This document shows positions 1-6,308 of a DNA stretch of 7,331 nt, piece by piece (positions within the stretch are counted from its first letter, which is position 1; each line of letters begins with the position of its first letter). The stretch is taken from the NCBI GenBank assembly GCA_929200335.1, contig CAKMZG010000125.1, forward strand, positions 1 to 7,331. Direction: 5' to 3'. The notes under the pieces are model-generated. The model saw only the letters and a list, made by a program, of their open reading frames with translations. It was not told the origin of the DNA and did not search any database. The position numbers and the translations under genes are program-made. The stretch comes from an uncultured Alphaproteobacteria bacterium (lineage in GTDB: Bacteria; Pseudomonadota; Alphaproteobacteria; Rhizobiales; Rhizobiaceae).

Positions 1-22
1 TTTAATATACATCTTCAAGCCG

Positions 23-44
23 CTGAAATAAATATTTATTTCAG
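23..44. repeat. perfect 22-bp AT-rich palindrome
   Basis: Bases 23-44 (CTGAAATAAAT followed by ATTTATTTCAG) read identically on both strands with no spacer. With no loop it is a poor RNA hairpin, and no clean T run follows on the minus strand. It could be a symmetrical protein-binding site or a cruciform-prone site between bamA and whatever lies beyond the window. Its function is not known. A second, weaker AT palindrome of 16 bp lies at 98-113. Confidence 0.6.
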
Positions 45-72
45 ATTTAAAAAAACATCACGACATAAAATT

Positions 73-95
73 AAAGGCGGGATTAACCCGCCTTT
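73..95 (-). terminator. Rho-independent terminator after bamA
   Basis: There is a perfect 9-bp GC-rich stem, AAAGGCGGG (73-81) paired with CCCGCCTTT (87-95), with a 5-base loop. On the minus strand it is followed by the T-rich run AATTTTAT, while the plus-strand side has no T run, so it points toward low coordinates. It begins 25 bases past the bamA stop codon and should end the transcript that includes bamA. Confidence 0.9.
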
Positions 96-120
96 GAATA
101 ATTATATAATTATGTTCGAC

Positions 121-2286
121 TTAGAACTTTGATGAGATACCAAAGTTAAATTCCTGTATCTTATCATAAGATGTTTTACTAAATGCATGGGCATAGTCTG
201 CACGCAATGCACCAAATGGTGAATCCCAAATGATAGAAGCGCCTACTGATGCTCGGATTGTATCATCATTGAATGTTGCACTAGTAGCATTTGATACAGC
301 GCCAGAATATTCATTGCCAGTCAATGTACCAGCTTCAACAAATACCGCACCGCGCAAGCCAAATGAACGAGGCAAACCATAAAGTGGGAATTGCAATTCA
401 GCAGTCGCATTATAATAGGTAGTACCACCAAGTGCTTCACCTGTTGTCAAATCACGAGGACCGATACCCGATGCAGCAAAGCCTCTAACAGCTTCTGAAC
501 CTTGGAAGAAGTTGTCGATATGACGAAGATTATCGCCTATAGATTCAATATGACCTGCACCAATTGAAACCATACCAATCAAATCAGCATCTTCATGTAA
601 TATATGGTAATAGCTTGCGCGTGTTGTGGCCTTGAAGTAATTAGCATCACCACCAACGCCAGCATATTGAAAGCTAGCGCGAGCATATAGGCCTTCACGT
701 GGCAACTTAGTATTATCAAGCGTGTTATAAACTAATGAACCGCCAACTGAAGAAGTTACCCAAGTACCGATTGATGCTTGAGTGGCAACAGATAAATCAG
801 TTAAAACCACCCCTTCACCTGCTTTAATTTCAGTTTCATCATAAGAATAATATACACTAGCTTTCAAATCATCGGTAATTGGTGCAGTAACTCTTAATTT
901 ACCACCAAATGATGAACGATCAAAACTCGAGGTGCTATTAGCTTCACTGGTTGTACGATAAATATCAAAACCAGCTGCAAGACGGCGCCCTAAGAAGAAA
1001 GGCTCTGTAAATGAGAATTCATATTTGCGATCATCTTGACCAAACGAGCCAGACAATTTCAAATGTTGACCACGGCCTAAGAAATTTTTCTCAGAAAATG
1101 ATACAGTTGCAAGAGCACCGCCTGAACTTGAATAACCACCACCTAATGACAATTCGCCAGTTGGTTGATCCTCAACATTAACAACGATAATAACACGATC
1201 TTCAGCAGAACCAGGCCGTGTAGTTATTTTAACAGATTTAAAGTAGCCAAGCTTTTCTAAGCGATCTTTTGCATTAGCAATTAAAGCTTTATTGTAAGCA
1301 TCGCCTTCTGATATATCGAATTCACGGCGAATAACATAATCCCTAGTACGGGTATTACCTTCAACCTCAATACTATCAACATAGGCTTTTGCACCTTCAT
1401 CAATATAATAGGTTAATGAGATTGTATTATCATCAAAATTACGATCGCCACGCGGTGTAACTTCAGCAAAAGAATGGCCTTCACCAGACAATTTTTCAGT
1501 CATCGCAATCATTGATTTACGAACATCACGCGCATTATAGGTATCTTGGCTCTCCGTCTTAATCAAACGGCTAACATTCTCGCCATCAACACCTTCAATA
1601 GAACTTTCTATACGGATATCACCAAATTTGTAGCGCACACCTTCATCTACATTGAATGTAATAATGTAGGAATTATCCGCTTCAACAAAATCCACATCCG
1701 TAGAAATCACTTGAAAGTCAGCATAACCACGATTGACATAATACTGTGTCAACAATTGCTTATCATTTTCAATGCGGCGCGCATCATAGATATCATCATT
1801 ACGCAACCAACTTAATAGATTAGTCTTATGAGTTGACACAACATCTGACAAACGATACGCGCTATATGCATTATTGCCTGTGAAATTCACAGCAGAAATC
1901 TTAGATTTATCCCCCTCATCAATATCAAACACCACATTGGCGCGACCTGATGGCAAGGATACGATACGAGCATTAATATTAACGGCATTACGCCCTTTTG
2001 CACGATATGCCGCCTTTAAAGCATCAATATCATTTTGAATGGTATTGTCATTCACAACACCACCTGTTTGACTATCAACTGTAGCCTCTAGCACAGGAAC
2101 CTTCAAACGCGCATTGCCGTTGAATAAAACCTTACTTATCAACACCTGCGATGATTGGGCATGAGCGATTGACGTAAAAGGCACCGCAATTGGGGCCAAT
2201 ATCAAAGAACCACCTACCAAAGCAGTGGATAGCATTAATGTAGAAACATAGCTTTTCATTGAATTCATCTTCTTCTTTTCATCCAT
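121..2286 (-). CDS. bamA: outer membrane protein assembly factor BamA (Omp85), apparently lacking POTRA1
   Basis: BamA is the core of the BAM complex that folds beta-barrel proteins into the outer membrane. Residues are numbered from the ATG at 2286. A Sec signal peptide ends at AHA (41-43). Four POTRA domains follow at about 46-124, 128-216, 221-297 and 300-374, each starting with a strand of the type VLFNGN or IEVEGN and ending in a DEG or VEDQ turn. The barrel covers about 378-721 and includes the VRGF loop-6 motif (600-603) and a terminal Phe in the last-strand sorting signal. The first POTRA resembles POTRA2 of full-length homologues, so the protein (721 residues, against 810 in E. coli) seems to lack POTRA1. 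A TTG six bases upstream is a less likely start because AAAGAG is two bases from it but eight from the ATG. ATGs at 2268 and 2259 are also possible and change only the signal peptide n-region. A terminator closes the gene. Confidence 0.96.
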   Translation of the reverse strand: MDEKKKMNSMKSYVSTLMLSTALVGGSLILAPIAVPFTSIAHAQSSQVLISKVLFNGNARLKVPVLEATVDSQTGGVVNDNTIQNDIDALKAAYRAKGRNAVNINARIVSLPSGRANVVFDIDEGDKSKISAVNFTGNNAYSAYRLSDVVSTHKTNLLSWLRNDDIYDARRIENDKQLLTQYYVNRGYADFQVISTDVDFVEADNSYIITFNVDEGVRYKFGDIRIESSIEGVDGENVSRLIKTESQDTYNARDVRKSMIAMTEKLSGEGHSFAEVTPRGDRNFDDNTISLTYYIDEGAKAYVDSIEVEGNTRTRDYVIRREFDISEGDAYNKALIANAKDRLEKLGYFKSVKITTRPGSAEDRVIIVVNVEDQPTGELSLGGGYSSSGGALATVSFSEKNFLGRGQHLKLSGSFGQDDRKYEFSFTEPFFLGRRLAAGFDIYRTTSEANSTSSFDRSSFGGKLRVTAPITDDLKASVYYSYDETEIKAGEGVVLTDLSVATQASIGTWVTSSVGGSLVYNTLDNTKLPREGLYARASFQYAGVGGDANYFKATTRASYYHILHEDADLIGMVSIGAGHIESIGDNLRHIDNFFQGSEAVRGFAASGIGPRDLTTGEALGGTTYYNATAELQFPLYGLPRSFGLRGAVFVEAGTLTGNEYSGAVSNATSATFNDDTIRASVGASIIWDSPFGALRADYAHAFSKTSYDKIQEFNFGISSKF

Positions 2287-2508
2287 ACTCAAAGCTCTTT
2301 ATACAAGCATTGATTTTTTTTAACAGTCAAAACAACTTTACTTTAACACCGATGAATACTGAGAAAAACATAGGATCACCCTAAACATCTTTCCTCGCAC
2401 TCCCTTAATATCCCACGAAACCGTAGAATTTAAGACCACTCTTCATACGAACTAAAAATAGCTCAATATAAACTTTGGGATCGCCTAAAGACAGCCCATA
2501 AATTAAAG

Positions 2509-2537
2509 CATATAAATCAAACCGCAAGTGCTTTCAA
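2509..2537 (-). promoter_or_regulatory. candidate sigma70-type promoter for bamA
   Basis: On the minus strand, TTGAAA (2537-2532) is followed after exactly 17 bases by TATATG (2514-2509), with TTTAAT a few bases further on as an alternative -10. It would give a leader of a little over 200 bases before the bamA start. The -35 matches consensus at five of six positions, the -10 at four of six. In DNA this AT-rich such matches also occur by chance, so this is a candidate only. Confidence 0.4.
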
Positions 2538-2603
2538 CATAATTCATCAAAAGCCAAGCAATTAAAAGCGTAGTTTATTAAAACCACATACCAAATATTC
2601 TTT

Positions 2604-2620
2604 TTGCAAGATTCTTGCAA
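2604..2620. repeat. 17-bp palindrome with two TTGCAA half-sites
   Basis: The sequence TTGCAAGATTCTTGCAA is an odd-length perfect palindrome with eight-base arms. It also holds two TTGCAA units whose starts are 11 bases apart, about one helical turn. A similar but shorter palindrome, TCAAGTCTTGA, follows at 2625-2635. No T run follows on either strand, which favours a protein-binding site over a terminator. The binding protein is unknown. Confidence 0.45.
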
Positions 2621-2635
2621 TCATTCAAGTCTTGA

Positions 2636-2738
2636 TTAACAAACTTCTCAAGATTTTAACACATGTTGAGGAAATTAACACCATAAGCCATTAACATAGT
2701 TAATAAACTGTGACCTTTTCAACACAGTCTACTTAACA
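2636..2738. repeat. cluster of five direct TTAACA boxes
   Basis: TTAACA begins at 2636, 2656, 2675, 2691 and 2733, all in the same orientation (TGTTAA on the coding strand). The last box overlaps the rseP stop codon. Two more copies sit at 2320 and 2343, near the bamA start. Spacings of 20, 19, 16 and 42 bases are loosely helical. TTAA halves recall CtrA sites, but the canonical seven-base spacing is absent. Confidence 0.4.
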
Positions 2739-3872
2739 GGAGTTGGTTAAATCATTAAATATCACAAATACCATCAAAGCCATAATCAAGCCAAGCCCAA
2801 TGCGAAAACAGATATCCTGCGCCTTTGCACCTAATGGTTTGCCTCGAATAGCCTCAATTGCATAAAAGACTAGATGGCCGCCATCCAGCATAGGGATAGG
2901 GAAGAGATTAATCAATCCAATGCCAATTGATAAAAAGGCGGCAAAATTAACCAACGCCCCAATACCAAGTGTTGCCACCTGCCCCGAGGTCTTTACAATT
3001 TTCACCGGCCCACCCACTTGGCAGACATCTTGACGTCCAGCAATTAAATCGTAAATAAATTGAAACGTCTGTTTAATGACAAACCATACTTCATTAGCCG
3101 CTTTAGTAACCGCACTTATTGGACTATAAGTAATGTGGCGCACTTGCTCAGGATCAAACTTTGCCACAACCCCTAAAAGACCAACCTTATTAAAATTACC
3201 AAAACGATCTTCTTGACGATGCATACGTGGTGTTATTTTCAAATCAATCAAGCTGTTATTACGCTCAATAGTGAAGCTTAGTTCACGATCTGGGCTAACA
3301 CTTACAATTCTGCGCACATCCATAAAGGACGGTGTCTCAACCCCGTCAATTGCCACAAATTTATCGCCAACTTGAATACCAGCATCATATGCAGCACTGT
3401 TTTCTTGAACTTCGCTAACGATAGGATCGCTCTCATAAGTGCCAAATAGAAAAAATGAACCTGTGAAAATAACCAGCGCTAGAATAAAATTAGCAATAGG
3501 GCCTGCGGCAACAACTGCGGCGCGCTGACCAACTGTTTTAGATTCCAAAGTTCCCTCACGCTCTTGCGCACTCATACTCGCTAGCTTTTCATGATCAGGT
3601 ACTGATGCTGCATTTTCATCGCCCTTAAATTTCACATAACCACCAAGCGGAATAGGTGCCAACTTCCAGCGCGTGCCGTGCTTATCGGTAAAACCAACCA
3701 GCTCTTTACCAAATCCCACCGAAAAAGCTTCAACCGTTACACCATTCCATCGCGCAACCAAAAAATGGCCAAGCTCATGGAAGAACACAATAATCACCAG
3801 TACGAATAAAAAGGCTAAAAGAGTTGTCAAAGCAGAACCACCCGCACCTATAAATTGTTGTAGAATTTCCAT
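2733..3872 (-). CDS. rseP: RseP/MmpA-type site-2 intramembrane metalloprotease
   Basis: This is an inner-membrane zinc protease of the M50B family that cleaves substrates within the membrane. In E. coli RseP cuts the anti-sigma factor RseA after DegS, and in Caulobacter the homologue MmpA processes the polarity factor PodJ. The substrate here is unknown. The first membrane helix carries HELGHF at 32-37 (zinc ligands His32 and His36, catalytic Glu33). GGYVKFKGD at 77-85 is the membrane-reentrant loop region, and GPIANFILA at 124-132 starts the second helix. One PDZ domain spans about 148-215, and NLFPIPMLDGGH at 322-333 gives the third zinc ligand Asp330. At 379 residues it is shorter than E. 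coli RseP (450, two PDZ domains) but of the size expected for single-PDZ alphaproteobacterial forms. The ATG at 3872 has a weak ribosome binding site, so translation may depend on coupling to cdsA 21 bp upstream. Confidence 0.96.
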   Translation of the reverse strand: MEILQQFIGAGGSALTTLLAFLFVLVIIVFFHELGHFLVARWNGVTVEAFSVGFGKELVGFTDKHGTRWKLAPIPLGGYVKFKGDENAASVPDHEKLASMSAQEREGTLESKTVGQRAAVVAAGPIANFILALVIFTGSFFLFGTYESDPIVSEVQENSAAYDAGIQVGDKFVAIDGVETPSFMDVRRIVSVSPDRELSFTIERNNSLIDLKITPRMHRQEDRFGNFNKVGLLGVVAKFDPEQVRHITYSPISAVTKAANEVWFVIKQTFQFIYDLIAGRQDVCQVGGPVKIVKTSGQVATLGIGALVNFAAFLSIGIGLINLFPIPMLDGGHLVFYAIEAIRGKPLGAKAQDICFRIGLGLIMALMVFVIFNDLTNSC

Positions 3873-3893
3873 TTATGAGATCCAGTTTTGAAA

Positions 3894-4826
3894 TTAAATT
3901 AAAAGTTCAAGCGCCGCTTGAGCTATTGTTTCAACGCTCCATGCGCTTTCAGAAGATTTAGGTGCAAAATATAGCGACATCATGGCAAATAAAACAAATA
4001 GTGCGGCCGTTGGGCTTAAGCCATCCACTCTATCCATAACACCACCATGACCAGGAATAAGTTGGCTGGAATCTTTCACACCAAAGCGGCGCTTAATCCA
4101 CGATTCAAACAAATCGCCATATTGCGAGAAAACCGACAAGAACAAGGTAATTGCAATACCAATAATTGAGATCGAGCCAAACATATAATAAATAAACAAG
4201 CTGCCACAAATCGTGCCAATACTAACACCACCAATAAAGCCTGCCCATGTCTTTTTAGGGCTTACGCGAGGGGCAAACTTAGGCCCGCCAATCATACGAC
4301 CACAAGCATAAGCACCAATATCAGTTAGCCAAACAATTGCAAATAGGAACAAAACCATAGCAATGCCAGCCTGCTCATTTAAGCGCAGTACAACCATCGC
4401 CATTGCACCAGCTACGGCATAAACAAGACCAACCGGAGACCAAGGCTGCCTTTTTGACACTAAACTCAAGATCAAAAGCATTATAAAACCGATACCAAGC
4501 ACTAAAACACTAGATAGCCACTCGCCAGCGATCACCGCCCCCAGAACTATGATTAAAAACAGCCATGCAATAATGCGTCCCATAGCTGATGTGGCCGCAC
4601 TTACCATATTTGTCCATTCCCAATGAATAATCACAGCCATCAAAGCCATCAAAAGAGCAAAACCAATACCACCCAACCAAAGAAAACCAATGACAACGAT
4701 TGCAAGGATAACTGCCGAGACTATACGGAGCGGCAGATCTCCCATTTTCTCTGAACTCCCATCAGATTTTTGAGAATTAGAATTTTGGGTTGAGTTCTCT
4801 TGGGGTTGAAGCTCTTGTTTACTCAA
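3894..4826 (-). CDS. cdsA: phosphatidate cytidylyltransferase (CDP-diacylglycerol synthase)
   Basis: CdsA is an inner-membrane enzyme that converts phosphatidate and CTP to CDP-diacylglycerol, the precursor of all major phospholipids. The 310 residues contain several hydrophobic membrane segments from about residue 34 onward. The family signature is intact at about 242-268, starting SWIKRRFGVKD and ending PGHGGVMDRVD, and TDIGAY (168-173) and SPKKTWAG (189-196) are also present. The start chosen is TTG at 4826. It is preceded by AAGGAG with a seven-base spacer, the best Shine-Dalgarno in the window, and its first bases overlap the uppS stop. An internal ATG at 4745 (Met28) would give the more usual N-terminus beginning MGDLPLRIVSA, but it has a poorer ribosome binding site. 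With TTG, the first 27 residues are a hydrophilic Gln/Ser/Asn-rich tail absent from textbook members. rseP follows after 21 bp. Confidence 0.95.
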   Translation of the reverse strand: MSKQELQPQENSTQNSNSQKSDGSSEKMGDLPLRIVSAVILAIVVIGFLWLGGIGFALLMALMAVIIHWEWTNMVSAATSAMGRIIAWLFLIIVLGAVIAGEWLSSVLVLGIGFIMLLILSLVSKRQPWSPVGLVYAVAGAMAMVVLRLNEQAGIAMVLFLFAIVWLTDIGAYACGRMIGGPKFAPRVSPKKTWAGFIGGVSIGTICGSLFIYYMFGSISIIGIAITLFLSVFSQYGDLFESWIKRRFGVKDSSQLIPGHGGVMDRVDGLSPTAALFVLFAMMSLYFAPKSSESAWSVETIAQAALELLI

Positions 4827-5569
4827 GAAGCTGCTCCTTCTTTTACACCACCATAACGGCGATCACGAGATTGATATTCTGCCACAGCATTATGCAACTC
4901 TTGGGCATTAAAATCAGGCCAATGACAATCAATAAATACTAATTCAGCATAGGCTGCTTGCCACATTAAGAAATTTGAGAGGCGTTGCTCACCACTGGTG
5001 CGCAAAATCATATCAGGCGCAGGCACGCCAGCAGTATCTAGATTTTTCTCAATCAGCTCTGGAGTAATATCATCTGGTGATATTTCCCCCTCAACGGCTT
5101 GTTGGGCTAATTTTGCAGCGCAACGTGCAATCTCATCTTGCGAACCATAATTAAAAGCAATCATAAGGGTTAAACCCGTATTGTCTTTAGTTAGGCTTTC
5201 GGCCTCATCAATCAAAGGGGCTATATCATCAGGCAAATCATCACGTCTGCCAATAATTCTGACCTTAACATTTTCAGTATGCAATTCGGCTAAGTCTTTA
5301 CGAATGAAATACTTCAAAAGCCCCATGAGGTCATTGATCTCTTGCTGAGGACGTGACCAATTTTCAGATGAAAAGGAGTAAAGGGTGAGATTTGGAATAC
5401 CCAATTCCCCCACATCACGAACGGTTTGACGCAAAATTTCTAAACCACGATGATGGCCTTGGGTGCGCATCATACCACGCGCTTTTGCCCAACGCCCATT
5501 ACCATCCATAATGATAGCAAGGTGCTGGGGCAATCGCGTTTTATTTAGCTCTGTTGCTTGTCCATCCAT
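4823..5569 (-). CDS. uppS: undecaprenyl (polyprenyl) diphosphate synthase, cis-prenyltransferase
   Basis: UppS condenses isopentenyl diphosphate onto farnesyl diphosphate in cis to give the C55 precursor of undecaprenyl phosphate. That lipid carries peptidoglycan, LPS O-antigen and other surface polymers. The 248-residue protein shows the full family signature: MDGNGRWAK at 21-29 with the catalytic Asp22, the SFSSENW loop at 65-71, FNYGSQDEI at 139-147, and ILRTSGEQRLSNF at 188-200, with Arg190, Glu194 and Arg196 matching the diphosphate-binding set. YAEL follows with Glu209, the Mg-ligand position. The ATG start at 5569 has only a modest AGG seven bases upstream, and this lies inside a potential stem. 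The TGA stop shares bases with the TTG start of cdsA, which suggests translational coupling. The C55 product length is inferred from the family; other cis-prenyl chain lengths cannot be excluded by sequence reading. Confidence 0.97.
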   Translation of the reverse strand: MDGQATELNKTRLPQHLAIIMDGNGRWAKARGMMRTQGHHRGLEILRQTVRDVGELGIPNLTLYSFSSENWSRPQQEINDLMGLLKYFIRKDLAELHTENVKVRIIGRRDDLPDDIAPLIDEAESLTKDNTGLTLMIAFNYGSQDEIARCAAKLAQQAVEGEISPDDITPELIEKNLDTAGVPAPDMILRTSGEQRLSNFLMWQAAYAELVFIDCHWPDFNAQELHNAVAEYQSRDRRYGGVKEGAAS

Positions 5570-5575
5570 ATAACT

Positions 5576-5617
5576 GCCTAACTCTTAAACAAGTCTTTTA
5601 TGTTTTTAGGCTTGTTT
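5576..5617 (-). promoter_or_regulatory. uppS leader with two mutually exclusive stems, one covering the ribosome binding site
   Basis: On the coding strand AAACAAG (5617-5611) can pair with CTTGTTT (5593-5587), and GCCTAA (5611-5606) can pair with TTAGGC (5581-5576). The two 5' arms are adjacent and share one base, and the 3' arms lie in the same order, so the stems interlock or compete instead of nesting. The second stem buries the AGG that sits seven bases before the uppS ATG. This looks like a possible translation-level switch, but the stems are short and AT-rich. Confidence 0.35.
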
Positions 5618-5641
5618 CATTAGATTTGAAAATATGTGGTG

Positions 5642-6196
5642 TTAAACCTGCATAATTTCTGCTTCTTTAGTGCTTAGCAATGTATCAATTTCCGCGATTT
5701 TCTCATCGGTCATTTTTTGTACTTTATCAGACATTGAACGTGCATCATCTTGCGGGACATCGCCATCTTTTTCCAGCTTTTTTAATGTCTCCATACCATC
5801 GCGGCGCACATGACGAACAGCAACGCGTGCATTTTCTGCATAGGTGGCTGCAACTTTTGTCAATTCACGGCGGCGTTCCTCATTCAACTCAGGTAGAGGC
5901 ACACGAACTGTAGTACCATCTGTTACTGGGTTAAGCGCAAGAGTAGACTCACGAATGGCTTTTTCCACTGGAATAACCATAGCCTTATCCCAAACCTGAA
6001 CGGCAATCGTACGTGGCTCAGGCACATTAACCGTACCCACCTGAGAGATCGGCATTTGCTGACCATAAGCCTCTACCATAATTGGATCAAGTAAGCTTGC
6101 GGAAGCGCGACCTGTGCGAATACCAGCTAAATCATGCTGAAATGAAGCAACTGAAGCTTCCATACGGCGTTGGATATCATTTAAATCAAGTGACAT
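5642..6196 (-). CDS. frr: ribosome recycling factor
   Basis: Frr works with EF-G to split post-termination ribosomes so that subunits and mRNA can be reused. The 184-residue length is normal for the family (about 185). Domain I is a long three-helix bundle (about 1-30 and 105-184) that carries RTGRAS at 27-32 and the conserved arginine-rich stretch VRHVRRD at 127-133, the region that contacts 23S rRNA in characterised members. Domain II (about 31-104) is the small beta domain with VNVPEPRTIAVQVWD at 57-70 and NPVTDGTTVRVPLP at 89-102. The ATG start has AAGGGA six bases upstream. pyrH lies upstream and uppS downstream, the standard alphaproteobacterial order. The 112-bp gap to pyrH contains an isolated TATAAT, so frr may be partly transcribed on its own. 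Nothing is unusual in the protein. Confidence 0.98.
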   Translation of the reverse strand: MSLDLNDIQRRMEASVASFQHDLAGIRTGRASASLLDPIMVEAYGQQMPISQVGTVNVPEPRTIAVQVWDKAMVIPVEKAIRESTLALNPVTDGTTVRVPLPELNEERRRELTKVAATYAENARVAVRHVRRDGMETLKKLEKDGDVPQDDARSMSDKVQKMTDEKIAEIDTLLSTKEAEIMQV

Positions 6197-6281
6197 ATTC
6201 TTTCCCTTATTTGACTTAGCGCTAATTGCGCTTCATTCAATTAATCTCATGTTAAACCAAGAATGTGTTCAAAGTTTAGAG

Positions 6282-6287
6282 ATTATA
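6282..6287 (-). promoter_or_regulatory. possible -10 element upstream of frr
   Basis: A perfect TATAAT lies on the coding strand in the pyrH-frr gap, about 86 bases before the frr ATG. No good -35 is found 16-18 bases upstream, so evidence for an internal promoter rests on this hexamer alone. The same gap also contains a small hairpin, AGCGC/GCGCT (6218-6232), just before the frr ribosome binding site. Confidence 0.25.
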
Positions 6288-6308
6288 ATTCCCATTCAGC
6301 CTATAGCC

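Larger units (their letters stand above)
2287..2732 (-). other. long noncoding region between rseP and bamA
   Basis: This 446-bp gap has no convincing coding sequence on either strand. The longest minus-strand ATG frames examined were about 20 codons or fewer and lacked well-spaced ribosome binding sites. It is very AT-rich and holds a weak hairpin at 2707-2728 (six-base arms ACTGTG/CACAGT) just after the rseP stop, the inverted repeat ATTAAC-ATA-GTTAAT at 2690-2704, a 17-base palindrome at 2604-2620, a smaller one at 2625-2635, repeated TTAACA boxes, and a candidate promoter. It most probably separates bamA into its own transcription unit, with bamA regulated independently of the upstream genes. 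Confidence 0.7.

Noticed and set aside
1546..1815. Plus-strand open frame of 89 codons inside bamA
   Set aside because: It lies wholly antisense to well-conserved POTRA coding sequence, has no recognisable domain, and is explained as a shadow frame.
2300..2330. TTGACT and TATAAA just upstream of bamA as a promoter
   Set aside because: The spacer to TATAAA is 21 bases and the implied start would fall on the ribosome binding site; the 2509-2537 pair fits better.
2293..2640. Several minus-strand ATG frames of about 11-20 codons in the rseP-bamA gap
   Set aside because: None has a well-spaced ribosome binding site or recognisable composition, and none is coupled to the bamA start, so they are expected by chance.
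2707..2728. Intrinsic terminator just after rseP
   Set aside because: The stem has only six base pairs with a ten-base loop and no proper T run, so it is noted as a weak hairpin only.
2636..2738. CtrA binding sites
   Set aside because: TTAA pairs are present, but none checked has the seven-base spacing of the canonical TTAA-N7-TTAA site.
3673..3891. Plus-strand open frame of 72 codons antisense to the start of rseP
   Set aside because: It is antisense to the conserved HELGHF region and shows no gene-like features, so it is a shadow frame.
5680..5913. Plus-strand open frame of 77 codons antisense to frr
   Set aside because: It overlaps a conserved core gene on the other strand and its His-rich composition is a by-product of the frr codons.
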